Assembly: GCF_040702505.1 (NCBI RefSeq)
Contig: NZ_JBFBLC010000002.1
Location: 620,001-684,000, forward strand
Length of the DNA stretch: 64,000 bases
Direction: 5' to 3'
Source: Terrabacter sp040702505
GTDB lineage: Bacteria > Actinomycetota > Actinomycetes > Actinomycetales > Dermatophilaceae
Under the pieces are notes generated by a model. The model made no database searches and was not told where the DNA came from. It saw only the letters and a program-made list of their open reading frames with translations. A program made the translations under genes and the position numbers. Below are positions 30,975 through 39,798 of this stretch, one piece after another; position 1 is the stretch's first letter, and the number at the start of each line of letters is the position of its first letter.

Positions 30975-31829
30975 GTGCTGGAGTTCGAGGACGTGCCGGA
31001 GCTGACCGACCCGGTGCTCATCGCGGCCTTCGAGGGCTGGAACGACGCCGGGGAGGCCGCCACGAGCGCCGTGCGGCACCTGGCCGACGTGTGGGGCGCC
31101 GAGGTGGTCGCCGCCTTCGACCCCGAGGACTACTACGACTTCCAGGTCAACCGGCCGCGCGTCTCGCTCGAGGACGGCCGTCGGCTGCTCAGCTGGCCGA
31201 CCACGCGCATCCTCGTGGCCACCGAGACCGGCTTCGAACGCGACGTCGTGCTCGTGCAGGGCATCGAGCCGTCGATGCGGTGGCGCGCCTTCTCCGTCGA
31301 GCTGCTCGAGCTCGCCGAGCAGCTCGGGGTGACGACCATCGTCACCGTGGGGGCGCTGCTGGCCGACGTGCCGCACACCCGTCCCATCCCGGTGACCGCG
31401 ACCGCCGAGGACGAGGCGGCCATCCACCGTTTCGACGTCGAGGCCTCCCGCTACGAGGGCCCGACCGGCATCGTCGGCGTGCTGACCCACACCGCCAGCG
31501 ACGCCGGCGTCCCCACGGTGTCGGCCTGGGCCGCGGTGCCCCACTACGCCGGTGGCGCGCCCTCGCCCAAGGCCACCCTCAGCCTGCTGCGCCGTATCGA
31601 GTCGCTGCTCGGTATCACCGTGCCGCACGGCGACCTCGAGGAGAGCGCGCGGGCCTGGGAGCGCGGGGTCGACGAGCTCGCGCAGTCCGACGAGGAGGTC
31701 GCCGAGTACGTCCAGTCGCTCGAGGAGGCGCAGGACACCGCGGAGCTGCCCGAGGCGAGCGGCGATGCGATCGCCAGGGAGTTCGAGCGCTACCTCCGCG
31801 GCCGCGACGACGACCAGCCGGGCCGCTAG
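30975..31829 (+). CDS. PAC2 family protein
   Basis: A 284-residue protein of the PAC2 (proteasome assembly chaperone 2-like) family: AAFEGWNDAGEAATSAVRHL near the N-terminus, YYDFQVNRPRV, then VTVGALLADVPHTRP and the GPTGIVGVL segment. The C-terminal ~60 residues are acidic. GTG 30975 has AAGGAG upstream, and a TAGGCT -10-like element is near 30928. Bacterial family members occur widely beside proteasome-bearing genomes, but a chaperone role here is not shown. Confidence 0.88.
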   Translation: MLEFEDVPELTDPVLIAAFEGWNDAGEAATSAVRHLADVWGAEVVAAFDPEDYYDFQVNRPRVSLEDGRRLLSWPTTRILVATETGFERDVVLVQGIEPSMRWRAFSVELLELAEQLGVTTIVTVGALLADVPHTRPIPVTATAEDEAAIHRFDVEASRYEGPTGIVGVLTHTASDAGVPTVSAWAAVPHYAGGAPSPKATLSLLRRIESLLGITVPHGDLEESARAWERGVDELAQSDEEVAEYVQSLEEAQDTAELPEASGDAIAREFERYLRGRDDDQPGR

Positions 31830-31863
31830 TCCGGCCCGTCGAGGGCGGACCTGCAGCGCGAAC

Positions 31864-31950
31864 GCAACAAGCCGCCACGTGGCGGCTCGTCGCGCCGATC
31901 GGGCCCACCCGACCGCAACAACCCGCCACGTGGTGGCCTGTCGTGCCGGT
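31864..31950. repeat. two 51-bp-spaced intergenic repeats with palindromes
   Basis: Two related units start at 31864 and 31915 (GCAACAA ... CGCCACGTGG ...). The first holds a perfect 16-bp palindrome, GCCGCCACGTGGCGGC (31871-31886); the second carries a decayed version, CCGCCACGTGGTGGCC. They fill the gap between convergent PAC2 and mshC genes and may act as terminators. Confidence 0.75.
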
Positions 31951-32029
31951 TCGGTCAGCGGGCCCGAGCGGGGGGGGCACCGTCACCGACCTGCCGCCAC
32001 CTTGGCCGGCGAGGGGCGACGCTCTGCCG

Positions 32030-33286
32030 TCAGAGGCGGACGCCGAGGAGGGCGTCGAGGGCACGACCGAGTATGCCGGGTGCACCGGGGTCATCGCCCC
32101 CGCGGCTGAGTGCCTGGCTGGCCCAGCGGTCGACGGCCTCGAGGGCCCGGGGGCTGTCGAGGTCGTCTGCCAGGGCGGCGCGGATGTCGTCGACCGTCTG
32201 GTCGGCGACCGGGCCGCCGTTGCCGGACAGGGCGTCGCGCCAGGTCGCGAGTCGCTGCTGTGCCTCGGCCTGCTGGGCGTCGGTCCACATCCAGTCGTGG
32301 GCGTGGTGCCGGGCCAGCAGCGCCAGGCGGATGGCCATCGGGTCGACGCCCTGCCGGCGCAGCTGCGAGACGAGCACCAGGTTGCCCCGGCTCTTGCTCA
32401 TCTTCTCGCCGTCGAGGCCGACCATGCCCTGGTGCACGAACGCGCCCGCGAAGGACTCGGATCCGCTGATCGCCCGCGCGTGGGCCGAGCTCATCTCGTG
32501 GTGCGGGAAGACGAGGTCGGTGCCGCCGCCCTGGACGTCGACCGGGATGCCGAGGTGGTCGAGGGCGATGCACGCGCACTCGATGTGCCAGCCGGGACGG
32601 CCCGGGCCGAGGCTGCCGCCGTCCCACTCGGGCTCACCCTCGCGGTGGGCGCGCCACAGCAGCGCGTCCAGGCGATTCCGCTTGCCCTCGCGGTCGGGGT
32701 CGCCCCCGCGCTCGGCGAAGACCTCCATCATGCCGGCCTCGTCGAGGTGGCTCACCGAGCCGAAGCGCGGATCGCGGGCGACGTCGAAGTAGTAGTCGCA
32801 CGCGCCCTTGCGGGACGCGTCCGGCGCCGGCACGGCATACGCCCACCCGTCGGCCACGAGCTTCTCGATGGGGCCGACGAACGTCGGGATGCTCTCCACG
32901 GCGCCGAGGTACTCGTCCGGCGGGATGACGGCGAGGGCCGTCATGTCCTCCCGGAAGAGCGCGATCTCGCGGGTGGCGAGGTCGCGCCAGTCGATGCCGT
33001 CACGCTCGGCGCGCTCGAGCAGCGGGTCGTCGATGTCGGTGATGTTCTGCACGTAGCGCACGGTGTGGCCGCTGTCGCGCAGCACACGGCCGAGCAGGTC
33101 GAAGGTGACGTAGGTGGCGGCGTGGCCCATGTGCGTCGCGTCGTAGGGCGTGATGCCGCAGACGTAGAGCGTCACCTGCTCGCCTCGGGCGGCGGGGACC
33201 AGCTCGCCGGTTGCCGTGTCGCGCACGAGCACCTCGGGGGCGCTGCCCGGGACCTTGGGGATGAACGGCGTCGGCCAGCTTCTCAC
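32030..33286 (-). CDS. mshC: cysteine:GlcN-Ins ligase MshC (mycothiol synthesis)
   Basis: ATP-dependent ligase joining cysteine to glucosaminyl-inositol in mycothiol synthesis; a cysteinyl-tRNA-synthetase relative of 418 residues. The zinc/adenylate region TLYVCGITPYDATHMGHA and the KMSKS loop near 295 are present. SWPTPFIPKVPG at the N-terminus is characteristic of MshC rather than CysS. GTG 33286 is preceded after 6 nt by TAGAGT (leaderless). It sits at the end of the conserved phosphatase-DUF3090-SCO1664-mshC cluster. Confidence 0.94.
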   Translation of the reverse strand: MRSWPTPFIPKVPGSAPEVLVRDTATGELVPAARGEQVTLYVCGITPYDATHMGHAATYVTFDLLGRVLRDSGHTVRYVQNITDIDDPLLERAERDGIDWRDLATREIALFREDMTALAVIPPDEYLGAVESIPTFVGPIEKLVADGWAYAVPAPDASRKGACDYYFDVARDPRFGSVSHLDEAGMMEVFAERGGDPDREGKRNRLDALLWRAHREGEPEWDGGSLGPGRPGWHIECACIALDHLGIPVDVQGGGTDLVFPHHEMSSAHARAISGSESFAGAFVHQGMVGLDGEKMSKSRGNLVLVSQLRRQGVDPMAIRLALLARHHAHDWMWTDAQQAEAQQRLATWRDALSGNGGPVADQTVDDIRAALADDLDSPRALEAVDRWASQALSRGGDDPGAPGILGRALDALLGVRL

Positions 33287-33362
33287 GCGCCGACTCTATC
33301 CCGGGGCTCTCAGCGCTCCCGGACCGGTTCGGCAGCCCGGCCGGCAGCCTCGGCAGGCAGGC

Positions 33363-34172
33363 TCACAGCGGCGGCCAGGGCACCGACGGCCAGTCGCCCC
33401 TCGGATAGGGGTGCACGCCGCGCTCGAGGAGACGCGCGACCCGCAGGGCGAGTGCCTCGACGTCGGCCTCCGGGAGCAGCGCGAGCAGCCGGTCACGGTC
33501 GGCCTCGTCGTCGAGGGCGGTGCGCAGCCGTCGCAGCCGGGCGCTGTCGGCGTCGGTGAGCGGCTCCCCCGCCCAGCCCCACAGGACGGTGCGCAGCTTC
33601 GGCGTCGGCGAGAAGGTCACCCCGTGGTCGATCGCCCAGAGGCGACCGTCCTTGTCGCGCAGGCAGTGCGAGCCCTTGCGGTCGGAGTTGTTGAGCGCCG
33701 CGTCGAGGACCGCGAGGGACCGCACGTCGTCGGCGCCGGAGTGCACGACGGTCACGGCCCGCCCGCCGGGCGTCTCGCCGTCGAGCACCTCGTGCCAGCC
33801 CTCGGGGGTCTGGCCCTCAGGCACGAGGTCGACGACCACGTCGCCCGCGACCGGGTCGAACGGGTCACCGATCCACAGCTGCACCGAGCCGGGACCCAGG
33901 GGGCCGTCACGCAGGACGGTCGGTGGCACGACGTCCCAGCCGCCCAGCTCGGACACGACGTGGGCCGCGACCTCGCGACCGGCGAGCGTGCCGTCGGGGA
34001 AGTCCCAGAGCGGGCGCTCGCCGCGGACGGGCTTGTAGATCACGTGGCCGCCGGGCAGCGTGGACACGCGCGCGATGACGGCGAGGTTCGAGGAGTCGGC
34101 TACCCGCCCCAGCACCTCGATCTCGCCGGTCAGGTCGACCGCCGACGGAGTGGGGTCAGCGCTTGTAGCCAT
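33363..34172 (-). CDS. SCO1664-type kinase-like protein (phosphatidylinositol-kinase/HipA fold)
   Basis: A 269-residue protein with a lipid/protein-kinase-like core. IYKPVRGERPLWDFPDGTLAG supplies the ATP-binding Lys, LDAALNNSDRKGSHCL is the catalytic loop (Asn, Asp-Arg-Lys), and WAIDHGVTF is the metal-binding Asp motif. All key residues are present, so activity is plausible. It overlaps the DUF3090 gene by 17 bp and precedes mshC, an arrangement conserved in actinobacteria. The substrate is unknown. Confidence 0.85.
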   Translation of the reverse strand: MATSADPTPSAVDLTGEIEVLGRVADSSNLAVIARVSTLPGGHVIYKPVRGERPLWDFPDGTLAGREVAAHVVSELGGWDVVPPTVLRDGPLGPGSVQLWIGDPFDPVAGDVVVDLVPEGQTPEGWHEVLDGETPGGRAVTVVHSGADDVRSLAVLDAALNNSDRKGSHCLRDKDGRLWAIDHGVTFSPTPKLRTVLWGWAGEPLTDADSARLRRLRTALDDEADRDRLLALLPEADVEALALRVARLLERGVHPYPRGDWPSVPWPPL

Positions 34173-34701
34173 TGGCCCGCGGGCAGATGTGGCCCGTGGG
34201 GTCGAGGGGGTTGCCGCAGAACGGGCAGGGTGGGCGCCCCGCGGCCACGAGGGCGTTGCTGCGCCGGGCGAAGGCCCGGGCCTCCGCCGGGCTGAGGCTC
34301 ACCCGGATGGAGTTGCGCGCCAGCGGGGCCACCTCGTCGTCGGCCTGCTCGTCGACCTCGTCGGGGTCGTGGTCGTGGCACTCGATGACGAGCTTCTGCC
34401 GGTCCTCGTCCCAGGCCAGCGACAGGGTCTGGACGCGCCAGTCCTCGTCGAACGGCGTCTGCAGCGGCTCGGTGTCCTCCGCGACGCCGCCCGGCTCACC
34501 GGGCTCGACCGCCTCGGCCGGCGCGAGCTGGTCGAGGACGTCGTTGATGCGGTCGGCGAGGATGGAGACCTGCTGCTTCTCGACGCCCACCGTGACCACG
34601 AGGGGCCCGGTGCTCGCCTGGAGGTAGAAGGCCCGCTGGCCGGCGGGGCCGACCGTCCCGGCGACGAACCGGTCAGCGGGATCGAAGTCCTGGACCGTCA
34701 T
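34156..34701 (-). CDS. DUF3090 family protein with zinc-ribbon end
   Basis: A 181-residue protein: a beta-rich N-terminal part (FDPADRFVAGTVGPAGQRAFYLQA), an acidic middle (HDHDPDEVDEQADDE), and a C-terminal zinc-ribbon-like pair, CPFCGNPLDPTGHICPR. ATG 34701 has GGGAGC upstream and TAGGGT 7 nt upstream. It lies between the phosphatase and kinase-like genes of the mshC cluster with overlaps at both ends or close spacing. Function is unknown. Confidence 0.87.
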   Translation of the reverse strand: MTVQDFDPADRFVAGTVGPAGQRAFYLQASTGPLVVTVGVEKQQVSILADRINDVLDQLAPAEAVEPGEPGGVAEDTEPLQTPFDEDWRVQTLSLAWDEDRQKLVIECHDHDPDEVDEQADDEVAPLARNSIRVSLSPAEARAFARRSNALVAAGRPPCPFCGNPLDPTGHICPRANGYKR

Positions 34702-34711
34702 GCTCCCGACC

Positions 34712-35443
34712 CTATCCGACGGCCGGGGCCGCACCGGCGCCCCCACCGACGACCGCGTCACCCTCCTCGGCGGCAGGCTTCTCAGCGGGTCGCAGGCCGG
34801 CGAGGTCGCCGCCGACGTCGTTGAGCCGCAGCACGAACGGCTTGCGGCTGGTGTAGTGCACCACGCTCACCGAGGCCGGGTCGACGAAGATGCGCTGGAA
34901 GTCGTCCAGGTGCGCCCCCGTCGCGTGCGACAGGATCGACTTGATGACGTCACCGTGCGAGACGGCCACCCAGATGGCGTCCTTGCCGTGTGTCTCGAGG
35001 ATGCGCGCGTCCGTCTCCCGCACCGCCTGCAGCGCGCGGTCCTGCATCTGCACCATCGACTCCCCCGGGTATGCCGCCGAGTCGGGGAAGCGCGCCTCGC
35101 TGGGGCGGTCCTGCACGACCTTCCACAGCTCCTCCTTGGCGAGCTCGGAGATCGGGCGGCCGGTCCACGCGCCGTAGCGGCACTCCCCCAGGCCCTGGTG
35201 CACGCTGCGGCTCACGTGGTCGGGCAGGGCGGCCGAGAGCAGGTCGGCCGTCTGGACGCACCGGTCGAGCGGCGAGCTGACGACCTCCACGACCGGCAGC
35301 ACGGCCGCGGCGATGCGCTGCCCCACCGCGGCCGCCTGGGCCTCGCCCGTCTCGTCGAGGAAGACCCCCGGCATCCAACCCGCAAGGGTTCCGGCGGTGT
35401 TGGAGGTGGAGCGCCCGTGGCGCACGAAGAGGACGGTGGGCAC
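34712..35443 (-). CDS. histidine-phosphatase family protein (MSMEG_4193-type phosphomutase)
   Basis: A 243-residue enzyme of the phosphoglycerate-mutase-like superfamily: catalytic FVRHGRSTSN, the second Arg in SSPLDRCVQTA, the acid in LGECRYGAWTG, and the second His in VAVSHGDVIKS. GTG 35443 lies 6 nt after TAGGGT, a leaderless start and probably the promoter of the four-gene cluster ending in mshC. The substrate is not known. Confidence 0.9.
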   Translation of the reverse strand: MPTVLFVRHGRSTSNTAGTLAGWMPGVFLDETGEAQAAAVGQRIAAAVLPVVEVVSSPLDRCVQTADLLSAALPDHVSRSVHQGLGECRYGAWTGRPISELAKEELWKVVQDRPSEARFPDSAAYPGESMVQMQDRALQAVRETDARILETHGKDAIWVAVSHGDVIKSILSHATGAHLDDFQRIFVDPASVSVVHYTSRKPFVLRLNDVGGDLAGLRPAEKPAAEEGDAVVGGGAGAAPAVG

Positions 35444-35598
35444 GTTGCCACCCTAGCCCGCGCTCCGGCTGCACCCGTGGCCCGACGTCCCGTCGCGCCG
35501 GGGCTGGCGTCAGGGTTGAGGCACCGGTGACCGTCCGCCTCGTGGCTGTTCGGCGGGTGTCCGCGACCGCAGGCTTCCGACGTGGTGGAGTAGCCCCT

Positions 35599-36600
35599 GT
35601 GATCGTGGACAAGGCCATCTACCGCAACGGCCGCCGCCGGCCCTGCGGCGACCTCAGTGACGAGCTCGACGCCGTGCGCCTGCGCAAGGACGGGTTCCTC
35701 TGGATCGGGCTGCAGGACCCCACCGACGACGAGTTCGCCCTCGTCAACGCAGAGCTGGACCTGCACCCGCTCGCCGTCGAGGACGCCGTCAAGGGCCACC
35801 AGCGCGCCAAGATCGAGCACTACGAGTCCTCCCTCTTCGTCGTGCTCAAGACGCTGCGCTACATCGAGGAGACGAGCGACATCGAGACCGGCGAGGTGAT
35901 GCTCTTCCTCGGCGACCGCTTCGTCGTCACGGTGCGCCACGGCGAGGGCAACCCGCTGGCCGGGGTGCGCCAGCGCCTCGAGGCCATGCCCCAGCGCCTG
36001 CGCCTTGGGCCCATGACGGTGTTGCACGCCGTCATGGACTCCGTCGTCGACAACTACACGGTCGTCGACCGCGAGGTGCGCCAGGACCTCGAGCAGATCG
36101 AGGAACAGGTCTTCGCCTCCAACCAGGGCGGCGACGCCAACACGATCTACCGGCTCAAGCGCGAGGTGCTCGAGTTCCGCCGCGCGAGCCAGCCCCTGGC
36201 CGACACGCTGGCGCTGTTCATGGACCCCATCCGCGGACACGACGTCGGGACCGAGCTGCGTCCCTTCTTCCGCGACGTCGCCGACCACCTGCGCCTCGTC
36301 AACGACCACGTCGAGTCCTACGACCGACTGCTGACCGACGTCCTGTCCGCGCACCTGGCGAGCGTCGGCGTCCAGCAGAACGAGGACATGCGCCGCATCT
36401 CCGCCTGGGTCGCCATGGCCGCGGTGCCCACGATGATCGCCGGGATCTACGGCATGAACTTCGAACACATCCCCGAGCTGTCGGTGAGCTTCCACGTCGG
36501 TGGCGGCGAGTTCTACTACGGCTACTTCGTCGCCATCGCCGTCATGGCGGCCACCTGTATCGGGCTCTACCGGGCCTTCAAGCGCTCCGGCTGGCTGTAG
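35599..36600 (+). CDS. corA: CorA family magnesium/cobalt transporter
   Basis: A 333-residue divalent-cation channel. The soluble N-terminal funnel occupies about 1-265 and is followed by two helices. The ion-selectivity motif YGMNF is near 284-288 and the basic C-terminus is AFKRSGWL. GTG 35599 has GGTGGAG upstream at good spacing; an upstream in-frame GTG at 35527 also has a weak site and would add 24 residues. It diverges from the phosphatase gene and converges with uppP. Confidence 0.92.
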   Translation: MIVDKAIYRNGRRRPCGDLSDELDAVRLRKDGFLWIGLQDPTDDEFALVNAELDLHPLAVEDAVKGHQRAKIEHYESSLFVVLKTLRYIEETSDIETGEVMLFLGDRFVVTVRHGEGNPLAGVRQRLEAMPQRLRLGPMTVLHAVMDSVVDNYTVVDREVRQDLEQIEEQVFASNQGGDANTIYRLKREVLEFRRASQPLADTLALFMDPIRGHDVGTELRPFFRDVADHLRLVNDHVESYDRLLTDVLSAHLASVGVQQNEDMRRISAWVAMAAVPTMIAGIYGMNFEHIPELSVSFHVGGGEFYYGYFVAIAVMAATCIGLYRAFKRSGWL

Positions 36601-36606
36601 GTGCGG

Positions 36607-36643
36607 CGACGGCCGGCTCCCCGTGGCGGGCAGCCGGCCGTCG
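36607..36643. terminator. bidirectional hairpin terminator
   Basis: CGACGGCCGGCT and AGCCGGCCGTCG form a perfect 12-bp stem with a 13-nt loop, between the convergent corA and uppP genes. Confidence 0.75.
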
Positions 36644-36667
36644 GACCGCAGATCGAGGCTCTGGGCC

Positions 36668-37528
36668 TCAGGTGGCGTTGATGAACCCGGCGGCCAGTGA
36701 GGCTGCGAGGACGATGCCGAGGATCACGCGGTACCACACGAACGGGATCAGGGTGTTGGTCGCGACGAAGCGCAGCAGCCACGCGATGGAGGCGTAGGCG
36801 ACGATGAAGGCGACCACGAGGCCCACGACCATCGGGCCGACGCCGAGCGCCGACAGCCCGTGCCGCTCCTGCACGGCCTGGAAGAGGCCCGCTGCTGTGA
36901 GCGCGGGAATCGCGAGGAAGAAGCTGAGCCGTGTCGCCGTCACGCGGTCGAGGCCGCGCATGAGGCCGGCCGAGATCGTGGCACCGGAGCGGGAGACCCC
37001 GGGGATCAGGGAGAAGCACTGGAGCAGGCCGATGACCAGGCCGTCGACGGGCCGCACGTCGCTCTCGCCGCGCACCACGCCTCGCGACTCGAGGCCGGCG
37101 TGCATCCGCTCGGCGGCGACCATGACGGCGCTCCAGACGATGAGGGCGACGGCCACGACCCAGAGGCTGCGCAGAGGCCCGGAGATGACGTCGCGGGCCA
37201 GGAAGCCGACGATGCCGACGGGGATCGAGCCGATGACGACCGCCCAGGCGAGGCCGTAGTCGCTGCCTTCCCGCTCGGCCGGGCGCACGAGGCCCCGGAA
37301 CCACGCCACGGCGAAGCGGATGATGTCCCGGAAGAAGTAGAGCAGCGTCGCTGCGATCGCGCCCAGCTGGATGATCGCGGTGTACGCGGTCACTGCCGGG
37401 TCGTCGACCTTGAGCCCGAGCAGCTGCTCGGTGATGGTGAGGTGGCCGGTCGAGGAGACCGGGAGGTACTCGGTGAGGCCTTCGACGACACCGAGGACGA
37501 CGGCGTCGAGGTAGCTGAGGTCAGCCAT
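36668..37528 (-). CDS. uppP: undecaprenyl-diphosphate phosphatase
   Basis: Recycles the undecaprenyl carrier lipid of cell-wall synthesis and can confer bacitracin tolerance. 286 residues, about eight helices. Both signature loops are present: GLTEYLPVSSTGHL near the N-terminus and PGVSRSGATIS near 175. Family length is normal. No clear ribosome site precedes the ATG. The 190-bp region upstream holds no recognisable gene. Confidence 0.95.
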   Translation of the reverse strand: MADLSYLDAVVLGVVEGLTEYLPVSSTGHLTITEQLLGLKVDDPAVTAYTAIIQLGAIAATLLYFFRDIIRFAVAWFRGLVRPAEREGSDYGLAWAVVIGSIPVGIVGFLARDVISGPLRSLWVVAVALIVWSAVMVAAERMHAGLESRGVVRGESDVRPVDGLVIGLLQCFSLIPGVSRSGATISAGLMRGLDRVTATRLSFFLAIPALTAAGLFQAVQERHGLSALGVGPMVVGLVVAFIVAYASIAWLLRFVATNTLIPFVWYRVILGIVLAASLAAGFINAT

Positions 37529-37719
37529 GGGTGGGGTGGGCCGTTCTGCGCGGGGACGGGGCCGGCCGCTCCACCCGGGGGTGACGGCCGCGGGGCACAG
37601 TGTCGCACCCTAGCGGCCACCGCCGCCGCACGAACGCGACAGACGGTGGCCACCGGACGAAGCCCGGGTGAACGGCCGGCGTCGGCCGTCGGGTGGCGCC
37701 GGCGCGCACCTCCGAGACG

Positions 37720-38787
37720 TCAGGTGCGCTCCGCCAGGCCGCCCACCCGGGCCACGACCTCGAGCGTGGCCAGAGCCTGCGCCCGGGTCATCCCGCCGCC
37801 CACGGCGACGGCGAGCGTGGTGACGCCCGCGTCGGCGTACCGGCCCATCCGGCGGGCGACACGCGCCGGCGAGCCGAGCAGCGCGGTCTCGTCGATGAAC
37901 TCGAGCGGCACGGCCGCGGCCGCCTCGCGGTGGCGCCCGGCGAGGTAGAGGTCCTGGATGCGGGCCGCGTCCTCCTCGAACCCCATCCGGCAGGCGAGCT
38001 GGTTGTAGAAGTTCTGCTCCCGCGAGCCCATCCCACCGATGTAGAGGGCGCAGTAGTCGCGCACGTGGTCCGCGGCGGCAGCGACGTCGTCGACGAGGAC
38101 GACCGGCGTGGCGGCCACGACGTCGAAGCCCTCCATCGGCGCCTCGGCCGGGCCACGTCCACCGAGGCGGCGCCCCTTCTCGAGAGTGGCGAGCAGGTCA
38201 CTCGCGTGCTCCGGGCTGAAGAAGATCGCGAGCCAGCCGTCGGCGATCTCACCGGTCAGCTCGAGGTTCTTGGGCCCGACCGCCGCGAGGTAGACCGGCA
38301 GGTCGGGACGCACCGGCCGGGCCGCGAGCTTGAGCGCCTTGCCCTGGCCGCCCGGCAGCGGCAGCGGGTAGTGCGGCCCCGCGTGCGCGACGGTGTCCCG
38401 GCGCAGTGCCGCCCGCACGATCTCGACGTAGTCGCGCGTGCGCCCCAGGGGGTGCCGGAACGGCACGCCGTGCCAGCCCTCGCTGACCTGCGGGCCGGAG
38501 ACCCCCAGGCCGAGCCGGAACCGGCCGCCCGACATCGTGTCGATGGTCGCTGCCGTCATCGCGGTCATGGCCGGCGTGCGACCCGGGATCTGCATGACGG
38601 CGCTGCCGAGCCCGACGTGCTCGGTGAGCGCCCCGATCCACGCCAGCATCGACGGGCTGTCGGAGCCGTATGCCTCCGCGACCCACACGCTGTCGTAGCC
38701 GAGGCGGTCGGCCGCCCGGGCCACCGCGACCTGGTCGGGGCCGCTCGTACCGCGTCCCCAGTAGCCGAGATTCACGCCGATCCTCAT
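37720..38787 (-). CDS. LLM-class F420-dependent oxidoreductase
   Basis: A 355-residue TIM-barrel flavin/F420 oxidoreductase: MRIGVNLGYWG, YDSVWVAEAYGSDS, SGGRFRLGLGVSGPQ and the ending VGGGMTRAQAL are typical of the luciferase-like mycobacterial F420 group. ATG 38787 is preceded after 7 nt by TAGCCT (leaderless). It diverges from an aldo/keto reductase gene with only 75 bp between the starts, so the promoters are back to back. The substrate is unknown. Confidence 0.9.
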   Translation of the reverse strand: MRIGVNLGYWGRGTSGPDQVAVARAADRLGYDSVWVAEAYGSDSPSMLAWIGALTEHVGLGSAVMQIPGRTPAMTAMTAATIDTMSGGRFRLGLGVSGPQVSEGWHGVPFRHPLGRTRDYVEIVRAALRRDTVAHAGPHYPLPLPGGQGKALKLAARPVRPDLPVYLAAVGPKNLELTGEIADGWLAIFFSPEHASDLLATLEKGRRLGGRGPAEAPMEGFDVVAATPVVLVDDVAAAADHVRDYCALYIGGMGSREQNFYNQLACRMGFEEDAARIQDLYLAGRHREAAAAVPLEFIDETALLGSPARVARRMGRYADAGVTTLAVAVGGGMTRAQALATLEVVARVGGLAERT

Positions 38788-38862
38788 GCAGCGCAGGCTA
38801 TCGGCGCGCCGACCGACGTGCCGCCCGCGGTCGGCGTGGTCTGGCCCACTACCGTTCCTGCC

Positions 38863-39798
38863 ATGCGCAGGCGTCTCGGCTCGTCCGGTCTCACGGTCAC
38901 CCCACTGGCCCTCGGGACGATGCTGTGGGGCAACGCCGTCGACCGCCACGAGGCCGGTGACCACCTACGCGCGTTCGTCGACGCGGGCGGCAACCTCGTC
39001 GACACGGCATACGGCTACGGCGGAGGCGACGCCGAGACGATCCTCGGCGAGCTGCTCGGCGGCAGCGTCGACCGGGACGACCTCGTGGTGTGCACCAAGG
39101 CGGGCATCTCGCGGGCCGGCGGCCAGCGCCGCGTGGACGTCTCGCGGCGCGGGCTCATGGGGCAGCTCGAGACGTCCCTGCGGCGGCTCGGCACCGACCA
39201 CGTCGACCTCTGGCTCGTGCACACGTGGTCCGACGAGGTGCCGCTCTCCGAGACCCTGTCGGCGCTCGAGTGGGCCGCCAGCACCGGCCGCGCCCGCTAC
39301 GTCGGCGTCTCGAACTACTCCGGGTGGCAGTCCGCCCGCGCCTTCAGCATGCTCGAGTCGGCGCGGATCCCGCTGGTGGCCAACGAGGTCGAGTACTCGC
39401 TGGTGTGCCGCACCCCCGAGCACGAGGTGGCGCCCGCGGCCTCGTCGCTCGGCTTCGGCCTGCTGCCGTGGTCGCCCCTCGGGCGCGGTGTGCTCACGGG
39501 GAAGTACCGCAACGGCATCCCGTCGGGCTCGCGCGCAGCGTCGAAGGACTTCCCGGGCTTCGCGGAGCGCTTCCTCGACGAGCCGGCGCGGCGGGTCGCC
39601 GACGCCGTCGCCATGGCGGCCCGGGGCCTGGGGGCGAAGCCGGCCGAGGTCGCGCTGGCCTGGGTGCGCGAGCGCCCCGGCGTGGCCGCCCCCATCGTCG
39701 GCGCGCGCACGTCCACGCAGCTGCGCTCGGCGCTGGCCAGCCTGGAGCTCACGCTCCCGGACGAGATCGTCGCCGCGCTCGACGACGTCTCGCTCTAG
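38863..39798 (+). CDS. aldo/keto reductase
   Basis: A 311-residue NADPH-dependent reductase. The catalytic tetrad is visible: Asp and Tyr in NLVDTAYGYG, Lys in VVCTKAG, and His in LWLVHTWSDE. LGLLPWSPLGRGVLTGKY and the C-terminal NADP-binding IVGARTSTQLRSAL also match. ATG 38863 follows TACCGT by 7 nt (leaderless). It diverges from the LLM oxidoreductase, and its stop overlaps the end of the acidic-protein gene on the other strand. Confidence 0.92.
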   Translation: MRRRLGSSGLTVTPLALGTMLWGNAVDRHEAGDHLRAFVDAGGNLVDTAYGYGGGDAETILGELLGGSVDRDDLVVCTKAGISRAGGQRRVDVSRRGLMGQLETSLRRLGTDHVDLWLVHTWSDEVPLSETLSALEWAASTGRARYVGVSNYSGWQSARAFSMLESARIPLVANEVEYSLVCRTPEHEVAPAASSLGFGLLPWSPLGRGVLTGKYRNGIPSGSRAASKDFPGFAERFLDEPARRVADAVAMAARGLGAKPAEVALAWVRERPGVAAPIVGARTSTQLRSALASLELTLPDEIVAALDDVSL

